DNA of 62,000 nt from Prorocentrum cordatum (Eukaryota > Sar > Dinophyceae > Prorocentrales > Prorocentraceae), in NCBI GenBank assembly GCA_963575745.1, contig CAUYUJ010015504.1:463934-525933 (forward strand), given 5' to 3'. The position numbers and the translations under genes are program-made. How positions within the stretch are numbered: the stretch's first letter is position 1; the number at the start of each line of letters is the position of its first letter. The notes under the pieces are model-generated. The model had not been told where the DNA came from, did no database searches, and was given only the letters and a program-made list of their open reading frames with translations. Shown piece after piece: positions 10,690-18,780 of the stretch.

Positions 10690-11035
10690 TCCTGCCCGGA
10701 AGCGGGGAGGCGGAGGCGGCCGCGGCCACACGGGCGCCCCAGGACGATCACACGCGGCTTCTGAGCCGTCCCGGTCCACCATCCGCCGCCCCGCCCACGA
10801 CGACTGCCCAGGAGGAGTGCTGCCCCCCTCTCTCCCCCGACACCGCGCGAGCGGAGCGCGGCCTCTCCGAACGCTGGCTGTTGCGCTTAGGGTCTCAGAG
10901 CCTGCGCTCCACCACTTTGCCTGTGGTGTTTCAAAGTGTCGCCGCGCCGCTCCTTCTCGACGCGCCCAAAGTGACGAAGCCGACACCACGGCAAACCAAC
11001 GGCAAGCGCTGCGTCCCGCGTGCGCCACCGCGTCC
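10690..11035. other. Unassigned stretch between microsatellites
   Basis: Balanced composition with frames open on both strands. No recognisable product. Confidence 0.3.
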
Positions 11036-11203
11036 TGAAGGAGGGGGAGGAGGGGGAAGAGGAGGAGGAGGAGAAGGATGCGGAGGAGGACGAGGAGGAG
11101 GAGGAGGAGGAGGAGGAGGAGAGGAGGAGGAGGAGGGAGGAGGAGGAGGAGGAGGAGGAGGGAGGAGGGGGAGGAGGAGGGGGAGGAGGAGGAGGAGGAG
11201 GGA

Positions 11204-11234
<31 letters not shown>

Positions 11235-11375
11235 GAGGAGGAGGAGGAGGAGGAGGAGGAGGAGGAGGAGGAGGAGGAGGAGGAGGAGAGGAGGAGGAGG
11301 AGGAGGAGGAGGAGGAGGGAGGAGGGAGGAGGAGGAGGAGGCGGAGGCGGAGGAGGAGGAGGAGAAATATCCTGC
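11036..11375. repeat. Long GGA microsatellite
   Basis: About 330 bases of GAG/GGA repeats with occasional GGGG interruptions. The Glu-, Arg- or Gly-rich frames on the plus strand, and the Ser-, Leu- or Pro-rich frames on the minus strand, are the six readings of this tract. Confidence 0.95.
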
Positions 11376-11574
11376 TGTGCAAGCGTCAAGACCTTCGGGA
11401 TCGGCACTTGCCCCCCCCCCTCGCCCGTGCCGATCCTGCTCCTGCCCCCGAAGCCCACCCCTGCGCGGCGCCTTGCGCGGCGCCTCGCGCGGATGGGGAC
11501 GAGGAGGACGGGGGCCACGCCGTGCGCCAGGGCGGGCTCCTCCGCGAGGCACGGGCGCGTCCTTTCGCGCGGGG

Positions 11575-11690
11575 GGAGGGGAGGAAGGGAGGAGGGGGAG
11601 GGGGAGGAGGAGGAGGAAAAGGAGGAGGAGGAGGAGGAGGAGGAGGAGGAGGAGGAGGAGGAGGAAGAGGAGGAGCAGCAGGAGGAGGAC
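11575..11690. repeat. GGA microsatellite
   Basis: A GGGGA run leads into GGA repeats, ending near GGAGCAGCAGGAGG. Confidence 0.9.
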
Positions 11691-11929
11691 TTGGGGACCG
11701 AACGCGGGCGAAATCGCCCGATGTGAAGAAAACGCAGCGCCCAGATCCCCAGGAAGGAGCAGCGGAACCCCCCGAAACTCCCACAGGAGCCCTCCGTTCG
11801 TGGGTGGCCTACCGACCTCAGCGGGCGGAGGTGCTGGACAAAAAATCCCGAGGCGAGAGAACCTCCGAGGAACAGCGGAAGCTCCCGGAAACTTCTGAAA
11901 CGAATTCTCCCGAGCATTTCTGATGGCGC

Positions 11930-12310
11930 CCTCCGTTCATGAGCGGCCTACCGCCCCCAGGGGCAGGACCAGTCGGCACCGAATCGGAACGCCAGATCGG
12001 ATCTGAGCGTGCGTCGGATCGGGACGCATCGGCACGGAGCCGCCGCGCCAGGCTGCGCAACAGCCCCATGCATCCGCCGGCCAGCATCGGATCGTCGGCA
12101 CAACGGCATCGCATCGCATCGGACAGGCCGAGATCGACCTCGAATCGGATCGGACCGGACAGGCCGAGGTCGACCTCGAACCAGATCCGTCGGTTCGCCT
12201 CGGACCAGCCGAGATCGACAACACATCGGATCGATCGGATCGGATCGGATCGGATCGATCCGATCGAACCGGATAGGATCGAATCGGATCGACTACGAAT
12301 CGACGTCGCT
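11930..12310. repeat. GATCGG-rich dispersed repeat
   Basis: CATCGGATCGG, GAATCGGATCGG and a run of GGATC pentamers near 12230-12290 dominate. A partial tandem unit (GGACAGGCCGAGATCGACCT) recurs two to three times at 12120-12215. The stretch resembles 25.93-26.14 kb (CGCATCGGCAYGGAG, CTGCGCCAGG, AGCATCGGA), which marks a second copy of the family. Confidence 0.6.
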
Positions 12311-12424
12311 CTGATCGATCGGGTCGGCGTGGGCCCTGCCGGGGGCACCCTCCTCGCGTGGTGCCGCCGCCGCCGCGCGAGCAGCAGCGCCGCCGCCGCG
12401 AGGCCGCAGGCGGCGCCCGTGGGC

Positions 12425-12478
12425 GCGGGCGGCGCCGCCGCGTCCTGAGGGGGGAAGGGCAGGCCTGCAGCGGCATGA
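12425..12478 (+). repeat. GGCGCCGCCGCGTCCTG repeat, copy 1 of 3
   Basis: The segment GGCGCCGCCGCGTCCTG, a G-rich spacer, then GGGCAGGCCTG is found here, at about 12648-12680 and, diverged, at about 13276-13312. The three copies are interleaved with GAC and CCT microsatellites. Confidence 0.6.
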
Positions 12479-12479
12479 C

Positions 12480-12540
12480 GACGCAGGATGGCGACGACGC
12501 AGGACGACGGCGACGATGCAGGACGACGACGCAGGAGGAG

Positions 12541-12604
<64 letters not shown>

Positions 12605-12606
12605 TG
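12480..12606 (+). repeat. GAC microsatellite, perfect core of about 22 units
   Basis: From about 12537 to 12605 the sequence is uninterrupted GAC. The upstream part is GACGACG/GGACGACG, less regular. Its near perfection suggests recent expansion. Confidence 0.95.
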
Positions 12607-12699
12607 GGCCTGCCCCTCCTCTCGGGCGGGGCGGGGCGCGACCGGCGCCGCCGCGTCCTGCGGGGAGGGGCAGGCCTGGTGCGGGCACAGGCGCCGAGA

Positions 12700-12800
12700 G
12701 ACCTCGATCCTCGAGGCTCGAGCCTGGAGCCTAGAACCTCGACCCTCGAGCTTGTCGACCCTCGAAGTTCGATCCTCGAGCCTCGGCCCTCGGTCCCCCG
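12700..12800. repeat. CTCGA-rich short repeat
   Basis: Words such as CCTCGAGGCTCGAGCC, CTCGACCCTCGAG and GATCCTCGAGCCTCGG follow one another. Several are palindromic around CTCGAG. Confidence 0.6.
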
Positions 12801-12804
12801 AGCC

Positions 12805-13100
12805 CCGCTCGGAGGCGGCAAGATAGGGCCGGGAAGAGGCGGCACGGGCGCCCGCGTGGTCCGCAGGAGTCCGCAGGTCGCCCGACAGGGGCAGACGCGA
12901 TGCAGCACGGCGACTGGAAGAAGCCCACGGCTGACGACGCAGGATGGCGGTGACGACGGCGGGCGACGAGGAGACCTGTAGCGAGCCGCGCCGGGGGCGC
13001 CCACGCGGGGGAGCCGCAAGTCGTGGCCCGAGGCACGTGCGCGGACGCAGGGGGGGGGGGGGTGCGCGGGGAGGCACTGAGCTGAGAAGGGGCGCCATGC
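12805..13100. other. Unassigned GC-rich spacer
   Basis: Separates the CTCGA tract from the CCT microsatellite. No gene or repeat of note apart from a G11 run near 13050. Confidence 0.3.
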
Positions 13101-13109
13101 ACAGGGAGG

Positions 13110-13218
13110 CCTCGTGGCCCCCTCCTCCTCCTCCTCCTCCGCCTCCTCCTCCTCCGCCTCCTCCTCCTCCTCCTCCTCCTCCTCCTCCTCCTCCTCCTCC
13201 TCCTCCTCCGCCCCCTCG
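13110..13218. repeat. CCT microsatellite
   Basis: CCTCCT runs with a few CCG interruptions, followed by the third copy of the GGCGCCGCCGCG repeat at about 13262-13325. Confidence 0.9.
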
Positions 13219-13329
13219 TGGCCGCCCCCGAGGTGAGACCTGCAGGCCTGCCCCGCCTCGCAGGGCGGGGCGCCAGCGGCGCCGCCGCGCCCGGAGGGGG
13301 AAAGGCAGGCCTGGCGCAGGCACGGGCGA

Positions 13330-14100
13330 TCCGAGCTCTTGGTAGGGTGGGGAAGGGGAGGGGAGGGGAGGGGGCATCTCAGACCCCCTCGAATCGCGAA
13401 ACACCACGACGAGGAGTCTTGTCTTTCTTGTTTTGAAAATATATTTTCTGGATAAAAGCAAGAAGAACATGTTCTGGCCTCTGGGGGCCCTCGCCGGGCC
13501 CGGGGACCGTCAGAGAGCGACTCGGCACGCCAAGCTGGTCCTGTCGGGTCGTGCGCAAGGGGGGGATAGCAACAGGGGGTTTGAGAATCAGCTCACGTAG
13601 CCGATTTTCCTGGCGCCTCCCGGCGCCGGAGGCGGCTATGTATCGAGGAATGGGCCCCTCGGAACCAGCTGCATGCAGCAAATTTCGTGGCCTCCCCTTT
13701 CCCAATCCTCCCCTTTCGTCCGGCCCGATCCTGGGGAACCCAGACCCCCGACGTCGTGAATTTTTCATGACGTCGACCCCCAGCTGTCTGGACCCATTCC
13801 CCGGGACCGGTTTTTCGTCCTGAGTCGTTTTTTGACGGCCCCGAGGGCCGGTAAGGGCCCCCAGAGGCGGAAAATAATGAAAAACCTCCCGTCGTGATTT
13901 TTTCATAACTCGAGGGGGTCTGGGAACCGGCCCTCGACCCCTCTTGCTGCACGCAGCCGCGAGCCCCGGCCGCTGCATCTTTTGCGCGCCGGGCGCCGTG
14001 TCATAGCCCGGCGTCGGGCCCCCGCAACGCAGCATCGCAGGCCGACCGGCTCGAGGAGGGCATGCGGAAGGAGGAGGCCCTCGGGCTCCCGTCGCGCTTC
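13330..14100. other. Unassigned stretch with small inverted repeats
   Basis: No gene is supported. Two related words with dyad symmetry, GACGTCGTGAATTTTTCATGAC (13750s) and CGTCGTGATTTTTTCATAAC (13890s), stand about 140 bases apart. A hairpin pairs around GGCGCCTCCCGGCGCCGGAGGC near 13612-13635. Confidence 0.4.
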
Positions 14101-14109
14101 TCCGCGATG

Positions 14110-14310
14110 TCCTCTCTCCTCCTCCTCCTCCTCCTCCTCCTCCTCCTCCCTCCCTCCTCCTCCCTCCTCCTCCTCCTCCTCCTCCTCCTCCTCCTCCTCC
14201 CTCCTCCTCCCTCCTCCTCCTCCTCCTCCTCCTCCTCCTCCTCCTCCTCCTCCTCCTCCTCCTCCTCCTCCTCCTCCTCCTCCTGCTGCTCCTCCCCCTC
14301 CTCTCTCTTC
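14110..14310. repeat. CCT microsatellite
   Basis: About 200 bases of CTC/CCT with CCC interruptions. Readings of this tract produce the poly-Leu, poly-Ser, poly-Pro and poly-Glu frames. Confidence 0.95.
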
Positions 14311-14483
14311 GCGGCGTGGAGTCTCGGGGGAGAGGTCCAGTGGCCGCCGCCATGATCTCCCCCCCCACACCCCCTAAGCCTAGTCATCACCCCCCTCTGG
14401 GCCGCCCCCGATGTCGCGTTCTTCCCCCCGGCTCCCTTTTTTCGCGACGTCGAATCTCGGGGGAGAGACCTAGTGGCACATCC
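14309..14483 (+). repeat. Two copies of a 45-bp repeat
   Basis: TTCGCGGCGTGGAGTCTCGG with GGAGAGGTCCAGTGG (14309-14353) recurs as TTCGCGACGTCGAATCTCGG with GGAGAGACCTAGTGG (14439-14483). The copies are about 130 bases apart. Confidence 0.6.
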
Positions 14484-14489
14484 CTCGTC

Positions 14490-15000
14490 GACTCAGAGCT
14501 CCGCTGGGTGCTACCATGCTCTGCCGCCCCATGGGGAGATCAGAAATCATCGTGGGGCACCCGTGGGTAGGCCCGGTCTCTTGTTCGGTTCCCACGGCAG
14601 TGCAGGATGAAGACCAGGGAACACTCACAGATGACGACTCAGGATGACGATGAGGACTACGGATGAAGATGAGACCTGACGTAGGATGACGACGTTGAAT
14701 GGCGAGGAATAACGATTCAACACGTAGTCTCCTGCCCCCCAAGGAAAGATTGCCAGAGAGGACGATGGAAAAGATCTCACCGGCGACGACGGCGCCCACA
14801 AGCAGGGCCAGAGCCCATCACATTCATCATCGCCCAGGGCGCTGCTCCGTGACGCCCCCCTGGTCACCCAGGCATGTCTTCCTCCCCGCCCTCCGGCCAC
14901 CACACAAGCACCGCACCCTTCGACACGCCTCCTAAAGCTTTCGCATCAGCCGACACTGCGAAACAACTCCCTGGGCATTCCTCGGAGGAGCAAGAAGCTT
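14490..15000. other. Unassigned stretch
   Basis: Less GC-rich and richer in GATGA words near 14630-14690. No conserved protein or RNA recognised. Confidence 0.35.
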
Positions 15001-15006
15001 GGCGGC

Positions 15007-15146
15007 GCGCACAAGGGGGTGGTGGGAGGGGAGAGGGCTTCTTAGAAGGAGGTTGCTTCTTAGAAGGCGCTGGCCTTACATCTATAGAGAAGGCCCGCGC
15101 CTTCTAAGAAGCCCTCCCCCCTCCCCCCACCCCCCCTCTGCGCGTG
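15007..15146. mobile_element. MITE-like hairpin element, family 2, full copy
   Basis: The long arms pair: GGGTGGTGGGAGGGGAGAGG with GCTTCTTAGAAGG on the left, and CCTTCTAAGAAGCCCTCCC with CCTCCCCCCACCC on the right, about 34 bp. The ends are GCGCACAAG and CTCTGCGCG. Inside are a second CTTCTTAGAAG arm and GGCCTTACATCTATAGAGAA. The left two thirds matches 4548-4640. No coding capacity. Confidence 0.65.
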
Positions 15147-15167
15147 GCCAAGAAGCGGCACGAACTG

Positions 15168-15335
15168 CAATTTTCGGAGGTCTGCGCAGATTGCTTGGAC
15201 CAGCGATGGGCCCCCCTCCCCTGCCGCGCGGAGCGCGCCGAGGGCGGCAGCGCGGCGGGCCGCCTGCGGCCGCTGGTGGTTCAGCCCAGATCCAGGAAAG
15301 CCGCGCGGAACTCTGGACGATTATCTTTATCTGTT
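15168..15335. repeat. Inverted-repeat element, family 1, copy 3
   Basis: The flank GGAGGTCTGCGCAGATT and arm GCTTGGACCAGCG align with the copies at 4.35 and 6.52 kb. The right side (CAGATCCAGGAAAGCCGCGCGG) matches the GATCCGAGA / GACCCAAGAAATCCGCGCG ends there. The centre is GC-rich and imperfectly paired. Confidence 0.5.
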
Positions 15336-15448
15336 TGTTTCACGCTAAACAGGCGGGGGAGAAGGAGGAATCCGCTGCCCCTCCAGGGGGCGATCCGAAC
15401 GAAGGCGATCGCAGGGCCGTGAGGCCGGTTATAACGAAGGGGGCTATC

Positions 15449-15515
15449 CGAACGAAGGCTGCGTAAAGATAATCGTCGTCTGGAAGATTATCTTTATGCA
15501 GCCTTGTGTCGTTCG
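15449..15515. repeat. Inverted repeat with 26-30 bp arms
   Basis: The left arm CGAACGAAGGCTGCGTAAAG with ATAATC pairs with GATTATCTTTATGCAGCCTT followed by GTGTCGTTCG. There is an 11-base spacer and one or two mismatches or bulges. A partial arm (GATTATCTTTATCTG) also occurs near 15318. Confidence 0.65.
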
Positions 15516-15704
15516 AGTCATCCTGCACGACCGCCGCCTCGCGGGCTCCGTGCTGCCAAGCCGCGCAAAACCTGGCCGCTCGGAGAGACACGAGAAGACA
15601 CGAGGGTCTATTGCGCGAGAGTGCGGGGCGACCTTAGGCGGTGGCGTCCTTGCTTGGAAAATGGCAGGCCCATCCCCGCCTGGAGGGACGCGTCATCGTC
15701 ATCG

Positions 15705-15804
15705 TCTCGTCGTCGTCGTCGTCGCTGGTCGTCGGTCGTCGGTCGTCGGTCGTCGGTCGTCGGTCGTCGGTCGTCGGTCGTCGGTCGTCGGTCGTCGGTC
15801 GTCG

Positions 15805-15859
<55 letters not shown>

Positions 15860-15860
15860 G
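15705..15860 (+). repeat. GGTCGTC heptamer array passing into GTC repeats
   Basis: About eleven copies of the 7-base unit GGTCGTC (about 15725-15803) run directly into about 18 GTC units (to about 15860). The heptamer is a GTC array with one extra G per two triplets. It is not the TTTAGGG-type telomere repeat. Confidence 0.9.
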
Positions 15861-16139
15861 TCGGCGTCTTCGTCGGCCGGCGACTACGACGTTTCGCTCG
15901 GCGGCGCCGCTGTCGACAGCGACGACGACGGCAACGGATGCCGTCCCACGCTGCAATCCTGCCCCGCACTGGCCGCCCGGCGGAGGGCACGACGCAGGGG
16001 AGGGCGCTCGACGCTGCTCGGTGCGGCCTGGCCAAGGGGGCCGAGGGCGACGCGAGGGCGGGGCGGGGGCAAACAGCGAGAGGCGGCGAGGCCGCAGGCC
16101 GACGTGGCCGTTGCAGAGCTCTCCCGAGCGTGTTCCGAG

Positions 16140-16340
16140 AAGGCCCGTCTCCGAGTTGTCTTACTTAAAGGCGCCCCAGGACACACAAAGAAACACACGC
16201 AAATAACACAAATAACACAATGCCCCATATGTTCCCTTATTTGGGGGGTTTGGGTCTTCCCCCCCACTTCCCATATGTTCCCATATTTTCGAGGGAATCA
16301 ACGATTAATTGTGTCTGTGTTGTTTTTCCTCCTGATTACC
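16140..16340 (+). repeat. Dispersed repeat family 3, copy A
   Basis: GGACACACAAAGAAACACAC leads to CCCCATATGTTCCC, then CCCCCACTTCCCATATG, GAATCAACGATTAATTGTG and TGTTTTTCCTCCTG. The same ordered words, with substitutions, occur at about 26.15-26.28 kb and 61.30-61.45 kb in the same orientation. It also starts with GCCCGTCTCCGAGTTGTCTT, which is repeated at 16621. Confidence 0.65.
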
Positions 16341-16343
16341 CAA

Positions 16344-16789
16344 GGATCGCCCGCCTGAGATCGGAGCAGACGGGGGCGGAGGATGGCGCCGCGTCGCCGA
16401 TGCATCAGCGATGCCTCGGTGTCGTGGTCAGAGAAGTCGGATCCTCCGACCCTCTCTGCGCCAGCCCCCCTGTGCGGACGAGCCCCCTCTCTTGCCGTCG
16501 CTCGGACGTCCATTTCCCGTGCATCTTTCGGTTTCGCGCGTGTTTTTTTTGCTCGATGGTCCAGGGTCGTCCTCGATGGTTCTCGCCGAGAAAAAATGCA
16601 CACGTCCGAGCGATGCCAGGGCCCGTCTCTGAGTTGCCTTACTCAGGGATCGCCCGCCTGAGATCGGAGCAGACGGGGGCGGAGGATGGCGCCGCGTCGC
16701 CGATGCGTCAGCGCTGCCTCGGTGTCGTGGTCAGAACATCGGAGCCTCCGGCCCTCTCTGCGCCGGCCCCCCGTGCGGACGAGCCCCCT
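16344..16789 (+). repeat. Direct duplication with 303-bp period
   Basis: About 140 bases starting GGATCGCCCGCCTGAGATCG at 16344 return at 16647 with roughly ten differences (for example GATGCATCAGCGATG against GATGCGTCAGCGCTG). The interval between the copies is unique and includes a T-rich stretch near 16540. Confidence 0.85.
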
Positions 16790-16814
16790 CCTGGGCCTCG
16801 CGAGAAGGGGTGCT

Positions 16815-17135
16815 CAGGAGAAAGAGGAGGAGGAGGAGGAGGAGGAGGAGGAGGAGGAGGAGGAGGAGAGGGAGGAGGGGGAGGAGGAGGAGGAGGAGGA
16901 GGAGGAGGAGGAGGAGGGAGGAGGAGGAGGAGGAGGAGGAGGAGGGGGAGGAGGAGGAGGAGGAGAAGGAGGAAAAGGGAGGAGGAGGAGGAGGAGGAGG
17001 AGAGGAGGAGGAGGAAAAGGACGAGGAGGAGGAGGAGGAGGAGGAGGAGGAGGAAGAGGAGAGGAGGAGGAGGAGGAGGAGGAGGAGGAGGGGAGGAGGA
17101 GGAGGAGGAAAGGAGGAGGAGGAGGAGGAGGAGGA

Positions 17136-17165
<30 letters not shown>
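16815..17165. repeat. Long GGA microsatellite upstream of LINE A
   Basis: About 350 bases of GGA with interruptions end 200 bases before LINE A ORF1. A long plus-strand frame runs through it into ORF1, but that Gly/Arg/Glu-rich part is repeat translation and not part of the protein. Confidence 0.95.
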
Positions 17166-17166
<1 letters not shown>

Positions 17167-17362
17167 CGTCTGGCCCAGGTGCAGGGTGCCCGACCCTAGG
17201 CGTGCCTTCAGAGAGGCCGCGACCGACATATTCTTCACTACGGCCAAGGAAGCTCCTTGGCATAGGCGCCAGCGCTTGAAGCGCACGAGCGCCCGCCTGA
17301 TTCTTGCCCTTTCCAAAGCTCGATCCCTCCTTAGGAACCACCACAGTTCCCCAGTCTTTGCG

Positions 17363-18766
17363 ATGAATCGCCAAGGAGGCCCCCAGCAGACATGGGACTG
17401 CGCGTGCGGCAGGTTTGTCAAGGGCCACCATTGGAAGTGTCTATGTGGTCGTCATTGGAGTCAGCGAGTTGTCCCTCGTGGCCCTGATCAGGATCGGCCC
17501 CGCGCGTCCAGTCGGACCCGTCAGACCATCCGTCAGGAGAACCAGCAGAAGGAGTTGAAGAGGGAAGAGCAAGAAGTAAAGCAGCTCATCGGCAGGGTAG
17601 TGACAATGAAAAGATCGGAAGCGACGGAGGCAATGCGTTTCTTGGGGTACGAGCAGGTCCCATCGGACGTGCCAGGAATCAAGTCGTACAAGACGAAGAC
17701 GAAGCAGCGCATGTTCGAGTTGGGAAGGCTCATCATCATCAGTCGCAAGGCCGGCAAAGATGATCCACAGGGATTCGTCCGTGAGATATCGTGTCTCAAG
17801 TACATGATGAGCACGTGCGAGAAGCTAAATGACCAGCTTGCCGAGTTGAAGTCGAAGCGAGACAGGTGTCAAGAGCACATTCGCAACCTCTCGGTGAAGC
17901 TCGGAGAGTTACAGTCCGATTACAAGCAGTCAGAGACGGACCTGTATGCTTGGCAGGCCGCGATCGACGAGTTGGAGGAGCTGGAGGACTACATGGTCGG
18001 AGAAGATGCGCCAGGAGCCCGAGGCTTCAGCACATTCATCCCGACGATGCAGATAGGGGCGGATCCACGCGCGGAGAGGACGACCTTCCCACCGCCGCCA
18101 CCAGCCCCCCAGCAGCAGTGTTCAGGAGGTCCCGTGCCCATGCAGCAGTGTAACATGGGATTTCCGCCATCCATGCCACCGCCGCCGCAGCAGAGAGTGG
18201 GGCATCCAGTTCAGCAGCCACCAGTACAGCAGCCACCGGCCCCGAGCGCTGAGGTGCAGGCGATTGGCGAGATGATCAAGCTACTGATTGAGAAGCAGCA
18301 GCACACGGACCAGCAGATGGCTATGTTGATTGGCCATCTCTCGGCAAGCAGTGCGAGTGCTTCGACGGCGGAGTACGAGAAGGCCAAGTCGGAGGAGGGG
18401 GCGCATGGCCATCAGCAGCCGCCCATCGAGGTGCAGGCCAGCCCGACGAGCATCCCCGCGGGCCAGCCCGACATGCCCACGCCCGTGGCGGACCCAGGCA
18501 TCGAGCCCACGGAGGTCGCGGAGGATCCATACGGGACACAAGGGGCCAAAGCTGATTCTGAGATGATGCCAGGCCCTCAGGATATGCACCCCCCTTTTTT
18601 ATCCCCTACCCAGCCCACGCATCCGACCCAGGGGGTAGAGGACCCGCTCTTGGCGCCGCCCGTGGGCCCTTCGGTTTTTATGACCCCCCCAGGGGGCAAG
18701 AGGAGCCCTACTGCGCACACGGGGGAATCGCCGCCGAGGAAAGATCCACGGCAGAGCGAAGAGTAA
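17363..18766 (+). CDS. LINE A ORF1 protein (putative nucleic-acid-binding)
   Basis: A 467-residue protein that starts at the first ATG beyond the GGA-derived part of the open frame. Residues 11-28 form a compact C-x-C-x10-C-x-C motif (C13, C15, C26, C28) with two His before the second pair, a likely zinc-binding knuckle. Residues of about 55-210 are charged and alpha-helical in look (many Glu, Lys, Gln, Leu), compatible with a coiled coil. From about 230 the protein is Pro/Gln-rich and probably disordered. LINE ORF1 proteins usually bind element RNA and form the ribonucleoprotein. That role is inferred from position and layout, not from a family match. It is separated from ORF2 by 14 bp, so re-initiation or a shared transcript is likely. 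Confidence 0.8.
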   Translation: MNRQGGPQQTWDCACGRFVKGHHWKCLCGRHWSQRVVPRGPDQDRPRASSRTRQTIRQENQQKELKREEQEVKQLIGRVVTMKRSEATEAMRFLGYEQVPSDVPGIKSYKTKTKQRMFELGRLIIISRKAGKDDPQGFVREISCLKYMMSTCEKLNDQLAELKSKRDRCQEHIRNLSVKLGELQSDYKQSETDLYAWQAAIDELEELEDYMVGEDAPGARGFSTFIPTMQIGADPRAERTTFPPPPPAPQQQCSGGPVPMQQCNMGFPPSMPPPPQQRVGHPVQQPPVQQPPAPSAEVQAIGEMIKLLIEKQQHTDQQMAMLIGHLSASSASASTAEYEKAKSEEGAHGHQQPPIEVQASPTSIPAGQPDMPTPVADPGIEPTEVAEDPYGTQGAKADSEMMPGPQDMHPPFLSPTQPTHPTQGVEDPLLAPPVGPSVFMTPPGGKRSPTAHTGESPPRKDPRQSEE

Positions 18767-18780
18767 GTTTCGGGGAGTGC

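Noticed and set aside
15725-15803. Telomere-like heptamer array
   Set aside because: The unit GGTCGTC is not TTTAGGG-type and passes into GTC triplets; it is a microsatellite variant.
16220-17362. N-terminal extension of LINE A ORF1 through the GGA tract
   Set aside because: The added 381 residues are repeat translation and non-conserved DNA. The ATG at 17363 starts right before the zinc motif.
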